Source: Actinoplanes derwentensis | Lineage (GTDB): Bacteria; Actinomycetota; Actinomycetes; Mycobacteriales; Micromonosporaceae | DNA: 64,000 nucleotides | NCBI RefSeq assembly: GCF_900104725.1 | Contig: NZ_LT629758.1 | Span: 1,302,001-1,366,000, forward strand | Direction: 5' to 3' | In this document: one piece after another, positions 52,627 through 60,948 of the stretch | Layout: the number at the start of each line of letters is the position of its first letter | How positions within the stretch are numbered: position 1 is the stretch's first letter | Position numbers and translations under genes: made by a program | The notes under the pieces: model-generated | The model's database searches: none | The model's input: only the letters and a program-made list of their open reading frames with translations | Told to the model about the DNA's origin: nothing

Positions 52627-53233
52627 GGAATCGCGTGCTCGGATACGGCGAAGTTTCTAGGCGTGGCGTCGTTGAAGTCCCCAAGCGCGACGCTTTTCAT
52701 GCTCACGACGAAATTCGTCTCCGCTGGGAGAGTAATTCCTAGCCTTGGTCCGGTCACGCATTCCGGCAACGCTGAACAATGCTGGCTGACCCATACAATA
52801 ATTCTCCCGCACCCCCACAAAAAACTGTAAGAAGTCGATCATGCCAACTTGTCTGACACGCCAGACAGAAAGGCGGCGGCCGCCTGCCGTGAGAGCTCAG
52901 CGGGAAGAGTGCGCGGCATTGGGGGAGGGTGCGGCGTGGGAGGAAGCATGCGGCGCGGGACGACGCCGCGGTTTCGGCCAGCCTGGCCGGACGCCGGACG
53001 CCGGACGCCTTGCGCCGCTGCAGCAGCTGATCATGCAGAGCTGGTCAGCCAGGTGTCCCGCTGTGCTGGTCGGTCCAGGTGTCCCGCTGTGCTGGTCGGC
53101 TTTGCAGTACCAGGTGACCCCGCGGGCTGGCTGGCCTTGCGGCGTCGGCTGACCCCCATGGGGCTGGGTGACCCTGCAGGCTGGCCGGCGCCGCGGCACC
53201 AACTGCTGTGCGGGAGGAATCTGGTGTTGAGGG
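52627..53233. repeat. Gene-poor stretch with short tandem repeats
   Basis: No supported gene is seen in these 607 bases. They contain two adjacent copies of a 26-base unit beginning AGGTGTCCCGCTGTGCTGG at 53051 and 53077, further diverged TGACCC-GC-GGCTGGC units to about 53190, and an inverted repeat TGTCTG...CAGACA near 52853-52870. Base composition is uneven, with an AT-richer part at 52660-52850. Confidence 0.55.
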
Positions 53234-53983
53234 CTAAGCGATGCCCTGTTCGTGAGCCCAGGTGTGGAGTTCGGCTTCGGCCACTTCGTGGGGGAGGGGG
53301 CCGCGTTCGAGGTGTAGTTCCTTCAAGCGCCGTGTTGCCGCGCCTACCAGTGGGCCTGACGGGATGTTCAGCAGGGTCATGATCTCGCGGCCGTTCAAGG
53401 CTGGGCGGATTCCCGCCAGCGCCTCCTCGGTTTCGCGGCGCTTCAGCTCACGCACCAGGTCTTCGTAGGGGGCCGGGGTCGCGCCGGAACGAGCGTGGTC
53501 CAGCCAATCTGTCATGTCGCGTTCCATGCCGAGGCCGATCTGGTCGAACAGGTCTACGGCCAGGGTCGGGTTCGACGAATACGTCCAGCCGGCCGACCGT
53601 AGTCCGAGTTGTGCCAGTGCGGCGTTGATCGGCCACTGCTCCCGCGGTCCGTCGAAGCGGCGATCGTGAACCGGGCCCCAAGCCGGTGCCCCGTCGCGCC
53701 ACACCGTGGCGGTCTGGTCTCCGTCGCCGCCGAAGAAGTCGGCCTGGACGAAAGCGAGTGGGCCGTGTGTGGACCACTCGGCGAGTACCCGGTCGAACGC
53801 TGGGGGCATCCGCTCGCTGAAGAGCCCGTGGTGTTCGGAGCCGGTCAACTCCTCGAACAGTGCTTGACTGACCGGTACCAACGCCATGCCGTCGCGAAGC
53901 ATCGCGACGGCTCCGTGTTCCATGCGGTCCACCCGGTCTCGGAGCATCCCGGCTTCGGCGATGACAGCGACCAGGTAGTACAT
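53234..53983 (-). CDS. Hypothetical protein, tRNA-nucleotidyltransferase-like C-terminus
   Basis: This protein has 249 residues. The N-terminal 150 residues (YYLVAVIAEAGML, VPVSQALFEELTG, FVQADFFGGDG) have no named family. The last 55 (ALNGREIMTLLNIPSGPLVG, then HEVAEAELHTWAHEQ) resemble the helical tail of CCA-adding/poly(A) polymerases. No nucleotidyltransferase motif is present. ATG 53983 is chosen for GGAGG four bases upstream. Confidence 0.72.
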   Translation of the reverse strand: MYYLVAVIAEAGMLRDRVDRMEHGAVAMLRDGMALVPVSQALFEELTGSEHHGLFSERMPPAFDRVLAEWSTHGPLAFVQADFFGGDGDQTATVWRDGAPAWGPVHDRRFDGPREQWPINAALAQLGLRSAGWTYSSNPTLAVDLFDQIGLGMERDMTDWLDHARSGATPAPYEDLVRELKRRETEEALAGIRPALNGREIMTLLNIPSGPLVGAATRRLKELHLERGPLPHEVAEAELHTWAHEQGIA

Positions 53984-54036
53984 CCGTCCTCCAGCACCGT
54001 TGACGCCCTCGGGAGCCCACAATGATGGCAGACGCT

Positions 54037-54097
54037 TGACGGCCCGGGACTCGGCAGGCGGGTGACGGCCCGGACTGGCAGACAGGTGACGGCCCGG
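54037..54097. repeat. Three copies of TGACGGCCCGG
   Basis: Copies start at 54037, 54063 and 54087 within longer units (GGCAG-C---TGACGGCCCGG) of 24-26 bases, in the gap between the hypothetical protein and the MarR gene. They belong to the same repeat-rich region as those at 52-53 kb. Confidence 0.7.
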
Positions 54098-54112
54098 GAT
54101 TAAAGGTGCCGG

Positions 54113-54523
54113 TCAGCGTTGGGACAGGGCCATCAGTGCGCGCACGAAAGCTTCCCGGTCGTCCGGCGGGAGAGCGCTGAGCAGTTCCTCCTCGCCGGCG
54201 TGGATCTCGGATTGGATGGCCTGCTGGGTCTGGCGGCCGGCCGGGGTCAAGGCCAGGAGGCGGACTCGGCGATCGGCGGGGTCCGGTTCTCGGTCGATCA
54301 GGCCGCGTTTCTGCAGGTCGTCCAAGTTCGGGATCAGGCGGGTCTTGTCGGCGCCGATCGCCGCCGCCAAGGCCGCCTGGGTGCGAGTGGGGCCTTCTCG
54401 TAGGGCTGTCAGGACCGCGTAGGACCACATCGGCATGTCGTGGCGGGTCAGGATCGGCTCTTCGATGGCCAGCAGGCGCCGGCTCAGGCGGAGGGCCAGC
54501 ACGGCGAGGTCGGCGCGGTTCAC
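54113..54523 (-). CDS. MarR-family regulator
   Basis: The 136-residue winged-helix regulator has ARTQAALAAAIGADKTRLIP-type recognition region and the wing DPADRRVRLLALTPAG. It is divergent from the DinB-like gene with 63 bases between. The intergenic palindrome and the strong minus-strand -10 (TATAAT) suggest it represses itself and its neighbour. Confidence 0.9.
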   Translation of the reverse strand: MNRADLAVLALRLSRRLLAIEEPILTRHDMPMWSYAVLTALREGPTRTQAALAAAIGADKTRLIPNLDDLQKRGLIDREPDPADRRVRLLALTPAGRQTQQAIQSEIHAGEEELLSALPPDDREAFVRALMALSQR

Positions 54524-54551
54524 CCGGTAACTCCTACCACCCGGTTCCCGC

Positions 54552-54603
54552 TTGACTAATTATAAGCGAACGCACATCGTATGTAGATGCTTACGATAAT
54601 TGA
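54552..54603. promoter_or_regulatory. Divergent promoter and MarR operator candidate
   Basis: AATTATAAGC (54558-54567) and GCTTACGATAATT (54589-54601) are inverted relative to each other. On the minus strand a TATAAT with TCTACA 17 bases upstream would drive the MarR gene. On the plus strand TTGACT (54552-54557) is a likely -35 for the DinB-like gene, whose ATG 54587 lies within the region, so that mRNA may be leaderless. Confidence 0.55.
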
Positions 54604-55291
54604 GGATCTGCGCGCGGCCGACGCGGTCGCGGTCCGGGCCAGTGTCGCCGTCGTGGAGAAGATCGCTGCCGGTGATCTGGTTCGGGTGACCCCGTGCGCC
54701 GGGTGGGATCTGGGGGATCTGCTCGCGCACATGACCGCTCAGCACCGGGGATTCGCTGCGGCCGCGCGCGGACAGGGGGCTGATCCGGCGTTCTGGGCGG
54801 AGGAGCATGCAGGGGAGCGGCACGTGGAACAGCATGCGGGGGAACAGCGTGCGAAGGAGCGGCGCGTGGAACAGCATGCGGGGGAACAGGGCGTGGAACA
54901 ACGTGCGGAGGTGCGCGCGAGTGAGGATGCCGTGCGGAGGTATGTGAAAGCGGCCGAGGATGTGATTGCGGCGTTCGCCGAGGTGGGCGTGCTGGAACGA
55001 ACGTTCTGTCTGCCGGATGCAGGTGGGGACCATCCGGGGCGGCTGGCGATCGGGATGCACCTGGTGGATTACACGGTTCACGGGTGGGACGTGGCGCGGG
55101 CGATCGGCGTCGACTTCCAGCCGGGCGCTGACGTTCTGGCGCGCACCCTGCCGATCGTGCGGGCCTTGCCCGGCGGGAAGGCCCGTCTCGCGCCGGGGGC
55201 GGCCTTCGGCCCGGCGCGTGAGGTCCCGGTGGGTGCGGACGCGCTCACCGAGATCCTGCTGCTACTCGGCCGAATCCCGTCGGCCGAGTAG
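54587..55291 (+). CDS. DinB/TIGR03086-type mycothiol-related protein
   Basis: The 234-residue protein of the maleylpyruvate isomerase/DinB helical-bundle family (CAGWDLGDLLAHMTAQHRGF at the N-terminus with a metal-ligand His, and GMHLVDYTVHGWDVARAIG near residue 155) probably acts with mycothiol on small molecules. Residues about 73-110 are a charged insert made of 14-residue repeats not seen in the family. It is controlled from the region shared with MarR. Confidence 0.83.
   Translation: MLTIIEDLRAADAVAVRASVAVVEKIAAGDLVRVTPCAGWDLGDLLAHMTAQHRGFAAAARGQGADPAFWAEEHAGERHVEQHAGEQRAKERRVEQHAGEQGVEQRAEVRASEDAVRRYVKAAEDVIAAFAEVGVLERTFCLPDAGGDHPGRLAIGMHLVDYTVHGWDVARAIGVDFQPGADVLARTLPIVRALPGGKARLAPGAAFGPAREVPVGADALTEILLLLGRIPSAE
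54824..54907 (+). repeat. 42-base tandem repeat in the DinB-like gene
   Basis: GTGGAACAGCATGCGGGGGA recurs at 54824 and 54866, period 42 bases, encoding VEQHAGEQ-containing 14-residue units, with a partial further unit on either side. The frame is preserved. Confidence 0.8.
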
Positions 55292-55370
55292 TTCGAACCC
55301 GGCGCGCGGGTAGGCGGAACCTGGGGGGTGGTTAGGCGGCTTTCGCGGTCAAGGTGAGCGTGCCTTTTAG

Positions 55371-55413
55371 GCGTGGTGAGTTCGGGTTCGATTCGCACCC
55401 CGAGTCACCACGC
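55371..55413. terminator. Long hairpin, terminator-like
   Basis: GCGTGGTGA (55371-55379) pairs with TCACCACGC (55405-55413), and an inner TCGGG / CCCGA extends the stem. It follows the DinB-like gene by 80 bases and precedes the GNAT gene. There is no T tract. An internal GGTTCGATTC recalls a tRNA T loop, but no tRNA can be built around it. Confidence 0.5.
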
Positions 55414-55563
55414 GGATCTTGGCCTCGGGTGCCCGGCGCGCCGAGTGGATGGCACCGCGTGACTGCGTGAGCGGCGGCGGGAGCGCGATCATCGTCACAT
55501 GTCACTGCGGTGGGAGGGGTATTCGCGTTGCGAGGGTTGCGGGGCTGTTGAAAGATCAGCCGG

Positions 55564-56112
55564 GTGAAGGTCGAGTTCGCCCGGAAGCCGGTGTTGCGTG
55601 GGGAGCGGGTTGTTCTGCGGCCCTTCGCTCCGGGGGACGCCGCGGTGATCGCGAGGATCGTCGAGGATCCGGAGGTCCGGCGGTTCACCGGTGGTGGGGA
55701 TGTCCGGTTCGACGCCGATGAGCTGGAGCGGATCTACGCCGACCGGATCACCGCTGACGACCGGCTGGATCTCGCGGTGCTGGACCGGGTGACCGGCGAA
55801 CTGGTCGGTGAGGTGGTGCTCAACGAGTGGGACGAGCGCAACCGCAGCTGCAACTTCCGCACCCTGATCGGTCCCGGTGGGCGCGATCGTGGACTCGGCA
55901 CCGAGGCGACCCGGCTGCTCGTCGAGCACGGCTTCAAGACCTTGAACCTTCACCGCATTCATCTGTACGTCTATGCCTTCAACCCCCGGGCCCGGCGGGT
56001 GTACGAGAAAGCCGGATTCACCGCCGAAGGTGTCGACCGGGACGCTCTGTGGCATGACGGGGTGTGGGTGGACGCGGTGCGGATGTCGATCCTGGAGCAC
56101 GAATGCCGGTGA
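55564..56112 (+). CDS. RimJ/RimL-type GNAT acetyltransferase
   Basis: This 182-residue enzyme opens with LRGERVVLRPFAPGD, has the acetyl-CoA loop in GPGGRDRGLGTEATRLLVEHGF, and ends NLHRIHLYVYAFNPRARRVYEKAGF. Family members acetylate protein N-termini, amino acids or antibiotics; the substrate is unknown. GTG 55564 is the start. Confidence 0.87.
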   Translation: MKVEFARKPVLRGERVVLRPFAPGDAAVIARIVEDPEVRRFTGGGDVRFDADELERIYADRITADDRLDLAVLDRVTGELVGEVVLNEWDERNRSCNFRTLIGPGGRDRGLGTEATRLLVEHGFKTLNLHRIHLYVYAFNPRARRVYEKAGFTAEGVDRDALWHDGVWVDAVRMSILEHECR

Positions 56113-56207
56113 CCACCGCATCCGCCCGGCGGTCGCGAGGTGGCCCGGACCGGGCAGCGTCTCGCGTGGTGGGCGACGGTGCCGTGATCAGGCGTACCGG
56201 AAATGTC

Positions 56208-57659
56208 TTAGAGAAGCCCGGCCAGGGACGGCAGCAAGTCGACAGCCGATTTGAGGTCTTCGTCGAGTGGGCGGTCGGTGAGGTCTCCGTCGAGGGCTTC
56301 GGTGGCCAGGTGGAACGCTTCGCGGGCGAGGCCGCCGGTGAGGCGGTCGGGGGCCAGGCGCAGGGCGCGGACCGCGGTGAGCAGTTCGGCGGCGATCATG
56401 GTGGGGGCGAGCCTGGTCATCACGCGCAGCGAGCGGGCGCCCTGGGTGGCGAAGCTGGCGTGTTCCTCCATGCCGAGCGAGATCGACAGGGTGCCGGAGG
56501 CGGTCGGATGGACCGCGGTGCGCATCTCGGCGAGCAGGTCCTGGACCACGTATTCGGTGATCATCAGTCCGGAGCTGCCGGGCGGTCCGGCGGCCAGGAA
56601 AGCACGCAGACCGGTCATGTCGGGGCGCATCAGCAGGCCGAGGCGGGCCGCGGACAGCGACAGTACGGGCAGGAAGGCGCCGCGGACCGCGTCCAGGCCG
56701 GCGGCCAGGGTGGCCGTGTGGAACTGGCCGTGGTGACGCACGCCGTCCGCGGTGACCAGCGGGTTCTCGGCGGCGGCGTTGATCTCGGCGGTGACGATCG
56801 CGGTGAGGGTCTCGGCGGCCTGCAGCGCGGGCGCGGTGACCTGGGGTACGACCCGGAGGCCGAACGGGTCCTGGATGCGCAGCGACGGACCGGAATCGGA
56901 CACCATCGTGTGCAGGGTGGCGGCGACGGCGACCTGGTGCGGGTGGGCGCGGCCGGCGTGGCTGGCCGGATCGTAGGCTTCGGGATTGCCGCGCAGGGCC
57001 AGGAACGACAGCGCGGCGACCACGGTCGATGCCCGCAGCTGGCTGTGCACCTGGGCGAGGGCGAGCGCGGACGTGGCGACGGTGAGCGCGCTGGAGCTGA
57101 TCATCGGCAGTGCGTCGGTGGGGCCGATGACGACGTCCCGGCCGGTGCCGTGCCGCCAGGGGCGGGCTCCGGCGAGGGTGAGCGCGAGTTCGGCCAGCGG
57201 CGACAGGTCGGCGGTGCCGATGCCGCCCCACCGGTGCAGGGTCGGGACAGCGCCGTCGGCGAGCGCGGTGGCCAGGGCTTCGGCGACCTGGCGCGAGATG
57301 CCGGACCCGCCAGCCAGAATCTGATTGAGCCGGACGGCCATGGTGGCTCGCGCCGTGACGTCGTCCTCCTCGGGCCCTACTCCGGCGCAATGACTGCGCA
57401 ACAGTCGCAGGGCATGCTCCTCGGGGTCGGCCTGTTCGTGCCGGTTGGCACCGACGCCGGTGTTGGCGCCGTAGACGGCCCCGCGGGCGCGGGCTTCGAC
57501 GAGGATGGCGTGCCGTTCCTCGACCAGGACGAGTGCCATCGGATCGAGGGTGATGTCGGCCGCTCCGGATGCGATCGCGCTCAGGTCTGGGATCGTCAGG
57601 GAGGCGCCATCGAGCCGGACCTGCACGTGAGTCTCCAACTCGTATCGGGCTGTTGACAT
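56208..57659 (-). CDS. HAL-fold lyase lacking the MIO triad, ergothionase candidate
   Basis: The 483-residue protein has the fold of histidine/phenylalanine ammonia-lyases: VYGANTGVG (62-70) keeps the catalytic Tyr, and ENPLVTADG and GMEEHASFAT are recognisable. The MIO-forming GSVGASGDLAPL of true ammonia-lyases is replaced by GGIGTADLSPL (145-155), with no Ser and one residue fewer, so the electrophilic cofactor cannot form. QDxYSLR is changed to QDPFGLR (263-269) and GGNFH to HGQFH (310-314). Family members without MIO include ergothionase, which eliminates trimethylamine. The divergent betaine-type importer supports a trimethylated substrate. ATG 57659 is used; there is no good ribosome site. 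Confidence 0.82.
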   Translation of the reverse strand: MSTARYELETHVQVRLDGASLTIPDLSAIASGAADITLDPMALVLVEERHAILVEARARGAVYGANTGVGANRHEQADPEEHALRLLRSHCAGVGPEEDDVTARATMAVRLNQILAGGSGISRQVAEALATALADGAVPTLHRWGGIGTADLSPLAELALTLAGARPWRHGTGRDVVIGPTDALPMISSSALTVATSALALAQVHSQLRASTVVAALSFLALRGNPEAYDPASHAGRAHPHQVAVAATLHTMVSDSGPSLRIQDPFGLRVVPQVTAPALQAAETLTAIVTAEINAAAENPLVTADGVRHHGQFHTATLAAGLDAVRGAFLPVLSLSAARLGLLMRPDMTGLRAFLAAGPPGSSGLMITEYVVQDLLAEMRTAVHPTASGTLSISLGMEEHASFATQGARSLRVMTRLAPTMIAAELLTAVRALRLAPDRLTGGLAREAFHLATEALDGDLTDRPLDEDLKSAVDLLPSLAGLL

Positions 57660-57660
57660 G

Positions 57661-57698
57661 CTATTCACTACTTCGCGAGTATGAATAGTAGTATTCAG
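57661..57698. promoter_or_regulatory. Palindromic operator between lyase and importer
   Basis: CTATTCACTACT (57661-57672) faces AGTATGAATAG (57678-57688), an inverted repeat with one missing base, and a further TATTCAG follows at 57692-57698. It fills nearly the whole 58-base gap between the two divergent units, so one factor could control both. No regulator gene is next to it. Confidence 0.65.
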
Positions 57699-57717
57699 AA
57701 GATCAACCAGGAGTACC

Positions 57718-58722
57718 ATGATCACATTCGAGGACGTCGTCAAGGTCTATCCCGGCGGCGGTACGGCGGTGGACCACCTGAGCATGGAGCTGCCCACCGG
57801 CAAGATGACGGTCCTGGTCGGGCCCTCCGGCTGCGGGAAGACCACGTCCCTGCGGATGATCAACCGAATGATCGAACCGACCGCGGGGCGCATCCTGATC
57901 GACGGTGAGGACGTCACCGCGAAGAACGAGGCGCTGCTGCGGCGGGGGATCGGGTACGTGATCCAGCACGCGGGGCTCTTCCCGCACCGGACCGTGCTGG
58001 ACAACGTCGCCACCGTGCCGGTGCTGACCGGTTCGACCCGCCGGGCCGCCCGGGCCAAGGCTCTGGAACTGCTCGAGCGAGTCGGATTGCCCGAGCAGTT
58101 CGCCAAGAGGTACCCGGCGCAGCTGTCCGGCGGTCAGCAGCAGCGGGTGGGGGTGGCCCGGGCGCTGGCCGCGGACCCGCCGATCATGCTGATGGACGAG
58201 CCGTTCAGCGCGGTCGACCCGGTGGTGCGGTTGCAGCTGCACGACGAGTTCCTGCGGTTGCAGCAGGACCTGGGCAAGACCATCGTGATGGTCACGCACG
58301 ACATCGACGAGGCGCTGAAGCTGGGCGACCGGGTGGCGGTGCTGCGTGAGGGTGGTCATCTGGCGCAGTTCGGCACGCCCCGGGATCTAGTGACAAATCC
58401 GGCAGACGACTTTGTCTCCGGATTTGTCGGTCGAGATCGGGGTTTGCGGGGTTTGTCATTCGACAGCGCCGCAGACCTGCCGGTCCAGGCGGTCGACGGT
58501 CTTTCCCTCGACGACGCCGGCCGCCCGCTCGGCTGGCCGTCGGATTCCGGCCTGCGGCCCACCAACGGCACCTTCACCAAGGAAGACTCGCTGCGCACCG
58601 TCACCGACCTGGTGATCAGCTCGCCGGTCGGGATCGCGGTGCGAGTCGGGCCGGACGGGGCCGCCGACGGCCTGGTCAGTCACCATGACCTGGCGGACCA
58701 TCTGGCAAGCCGCCGCTCATGA
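57718..58722 (+). CDS. OpuC-type ABC transporter ATPase
   Basis: This 334-residue ATPase of quaternary-amine importers has Walker A GPSGCGKTT, the family segment IQHAGLFPHRTVLDNV, signature LSGGQQQR and Walker B MLMDEPFSAVDP. A C-terminal region after residue 240 replaces paired CBS domains and retains only weak likeness to them. The first gene of a four-gene operon, it overlaps the permease by ATGA. Confidence 0.92.
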   Translation: MITFEDVVKVYPGGGTAVDHLSMELPTGKMTVLVGPSGCGKTTSLRMINRMIEPTAGRILIDGEDVTAKNEALLRRGIGYVIQHAGLFPHRTVLDNVATVPVLTGSTRRAARAKALELLERVGLPEQFAKRYPAQLSGGQQQRVGVARALAADPPIMLMDEPFSAVDPVVRLQLHDEFLRLQQDLGKTIVMVTHDIDEALKLGDRVAVLREGGHLAQFGTPRDLVTNPADDFVSGFVGRDRGLRGLSFDSAADLPVQAVDGLSLDDAGRPLGWPSDSGLRPTNGTFTKEDSLRTVTDLVISSPVGIAVRVGPDGAADGLVSHHDLADHLASRRS

Positions 58723-59357
58723 TCCAGTATTTGCAGAACAATCACGTGATCGTCTGGCAGGCGTTACAGGAACATCTCTACCTCGCCCTGCTGCCGATCC
58801 TGTTCGGGTTGGTGATCGCCCTGCCGCTCGGTTACCTGCCGGTCCGGTTCCCGAAGCTCTACCACCCGCTGGTCAACACGTTCGGCGTCCTCTACTCGAT
58901 CCCGTCGCTGGCGCTCTTCGTCTTCCTGCCGGTCATCCTCGGCACCAAGGTGCTGTCGCCGATCAACGTCATCGTCGCGCTGACCATTTACACGGTCGCG
59001 CTGCTGGCCCGCACCGTCGCCGACGGTCTGCGCGCGGTCGACGCGGTGGTGGTGCAGGCCGCGACCGCGATGGGTTACCGCCGGCTGCGGCGCCTGATCG
59101 AGGTCGAACTGCCGATCGCGCTGCCGGTGATCCTGGCCGGCCTGCGGGTCGCCACGGTCTCCAACATCAGCCTCGTCAGCGTCGGCTCGCTGATCGGCAT
59201 CGGCGGGCTCGGCCAGCTGTTCACCCGCGGATTCCAGCTCTTCTACATGGAGCCGATCCTGATCGGCATCATCCTGTCGGTGGTGCTCGCCGGGATCGCC
59301 GACCTGATCATCGTGCTCGTGCAGCGGGCGATCACCCCGTGGACGCGTGCCGCATGA
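58719..59357 (+). CDS. OpuC-type permease 1
   Basis: The 212-residue inner-membrane subunit has five helices, with the loop RTVADGLRAVDAVVVQAATAMG and ELPIALPVILAGLR forming the ATPase contact. It starts at ATG 58719 inside the ATPase stop and ends inside the start of the second permease. It forms the channel with that protein. Confidence 0.92.
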   Translation: MIQYLQNNHVIVWQALQEHLYLALLPILFGLVIALPLGYLPVRFPKLYHPLVNTFGVLYSIPSLALFVFLPVILGTKVLSPINVIVALTIYTVALLARTVADGLRAVDAVVVQAATAMGYRRLRRLIEVELPIALPVILAGLRVATVSNISLVSVGSLIGIGGLGQLFTRGFQLFYMEPILIGIILSVVLAGIADLIIVLVQRAITPWTRAA

Positions 59358-60013
59358 ACCTCTCGTACCTGCTCGACCCGGCCCACTGGGACCTCGGCGC
59401 GTCCGGCGGCATCCCGATGCTGATCCTGGACCACCTCGGCTACGTCGCCCTCGCCCTGCTCGCCGGCACGATCATCGCCCTGCCCGTCGGCCTGTACATC
59501 GGTCACACCGGCAAGGGCTCGTTCATCGCCATCAACGCCGGGAACGCCGGCCGGTCCCTGCCCACCCTGGGCCTGCTGATGCTGATGGTCACCCTGCTCG
59601 GCCTGGGGCTGCTGCCGGTGCTGATCGCGCTGACCGTGCTGGTCATCCCACCGATCCTGACCTCGTCGTACGCCGGGATGCGCAACGTGGATCAGCGCGT
59701 CGTCGACGCTGCCCGGGGCATGGGGATGCACCCGTGGCAGGTGCTCACCCGGGTCGAGCTGCCGATGGCGCTGCCGGTGATGATGGGCGGTTTCCGCAAC
59801 GCCGCCATCCAGGTGGTCGCGACCGCCACGGTGGCCGCCGCGGTCGGCCGCAGCGGGCTGGGCCGGCTGCTCATCGACGGCCTGGCCGTCAACGACTACT
59901 CCCGGGTACTGGCCGGCGCCATCGTCGTCGCCGCACTGGCCGTACTCGTCGATCTGTTTCTAGCACTGATCCAGCGCTGGATCGTCTCACCCGGACTGAA
60001 AGGTCTGTCATGA
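59354..60013 (+). CDS. OpuC-type permease 2
   Basis: This 219-residue homologue of the preceding permease has about five helices and a contact loop (RVVDAARGMGMHPWQVLTRV, ELPMALPVMMGGFRN). ATG 59354 overlaps the upstream stop (ATGA). The open frame further upstream is a shadow. Confidence 0.92.
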   Translation: MNLSYLLDPAHWDLGASGGIPMLILDHLGYVALALLAGTIIALPVGLYIGHTGKGSFIAINAGNAGRSLPTLGLLMLMVTLLGLGLLPVLIALTVLVIPPILTSSYAGMRNVDQRVVDAARGMGMHPWQVLTRVELPMALPVMMGGFRNAAIQVVATATVAAAVGRSGLGRLLIDGLAVNDYSRVLAGAIVVAALAVLVDLFLALIQRWIVSPGLKGLS

Positions 60014-60933
60014 AACGCATAACCGCCGCTCTCGCCGGCATCGCCCTGTCGCTGTCGCTCACCGCCTGTGGTGCCGACAGCGATCCGCTCGCCGACGAGC
60101 CCGCCGCCTCCGGTGCCGCCGGCGGCGCGGTCACCGTCGGCTCCGCGAACTTCCCGGAGAGCCAGCTGCTCGCCGAGATCTACTCCCAGGCCCTCGAGGG
60201 CAAGGGCGTCACGGTCACCCGGAAGTTCAACATCGGCGCCCGCGAGGTCTACCTCAAGGCGCTGCAGGACGGCTCGATCTCGCTGCTGCCCGAGTACAAC
60301 GGCGCGCTGCTGGCCGCCCTCTCGCCGAACGGCGTTCCGGAGTCGGCGACCAGCCCGGACGCCGTGCTCGCCGAGCTGAAGAAGGTGTTGCCGACCGGAA
60401 CCGAGGTGCTGACCCAGTCGGCCGCCGAGGACAAGGACACCCTGACGGTCACCGCGGAGACCGCCACCAAGAACAACCTGAAGACCATCGAGGACCTGAA
60501 GACGATCGCGCCCACCCTGGTCGTCGGTGCCGGTCCCGAGTTCGCCGAGCGTCACCAGGGCATCAAGGGCCTGGAAGAGGTGTACGGCCTGAAGTTCAAG
60601 GAGTTCAAGGCCCTGGACGCCGGTGGCCCGCTGACCATCAACGCCCTCAAGGACGGTGACATCCAGGTGGCGAACATCTACTCCACCGACTCGTCGATCG
60701 TCACCAACAAGTTCGTCGTCCTCGAGGACCCGAAGAACCTGTACTCGTCGCAGAACGTGATCCCGCTGATCCGCACCGAGGCCAACAACGCCACGGTGAC
60801 CGGCGCTCTCGACGCCGTCTCGGCCAAGCTCACCACCGAGAACCTCACCGCTTACCTGGCTCAGGTGCAGGTCGACAAGAAGGACATCGCCGTGGTGGCG
60901 ACGGCCTTCCTGTCGGAGAACGGCCTCAAGTAA
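60010..60933 (+). CDS. OpuC-type substrate-binding lipoprotein
   Basis: The 307-residue lipoprotein has signal MKRITAALAGIALSLSLTAC and lipobox LTAC. The OpuAC fold follows: VGSANFPESQLLAEIYSQAL, then LPEYNGALLAAL and a late NVIPLIR. Relatives bind glycine betaine, choline, carnitine or, in the EgtU type, ergothioneine. ATGA overlaps the permease, and a terminator follows. Linkage to the MIO-less lyase suggests a trimethylammonium compound as ligand. Confidence 0.9.
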   Translation: MKRITAALAGIALSLSLTACGADSDPLADEPAASGAAGGAVTVGSANFPESQLLAEIYSQALEGKGVTVTRKFNIGAREVYLKALQDGSISLLPEYNGALLAALSPNGVPESATSPDAVLAELKKVLPTGTEVLTQSAAEDKDTLTVTAETATKNNLKTIEDLKTIAPTLVVGAGPEFAERHQGIKGLEEVYGLKFKEFKALDAGGPLTINALKDGDIQVANIYSTDSSIVTNKFVVLEDPKNLYSSQNVIPLIRTEANNATVTGALDAVSAKLTTENLTAYLAQVQVDKKDIAVVATAFLSENGLK

Positions 60934-60948
60934 GCCGCTCCTCTTTCG

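Noticed and set aside
52849..53382. Plus-strand 177-codon open frame
   Set aside because: It runs through tandem repeats and into the opposite-strand gene, with no ribosome site or family likeness.
55371..55413. Possible tRNA (GGTTCGATTC resembles a T loop)
   Set aside because: No acceptor stem, anticodon arm or D arm can be built around it; the bases fit a simple hairpin better.
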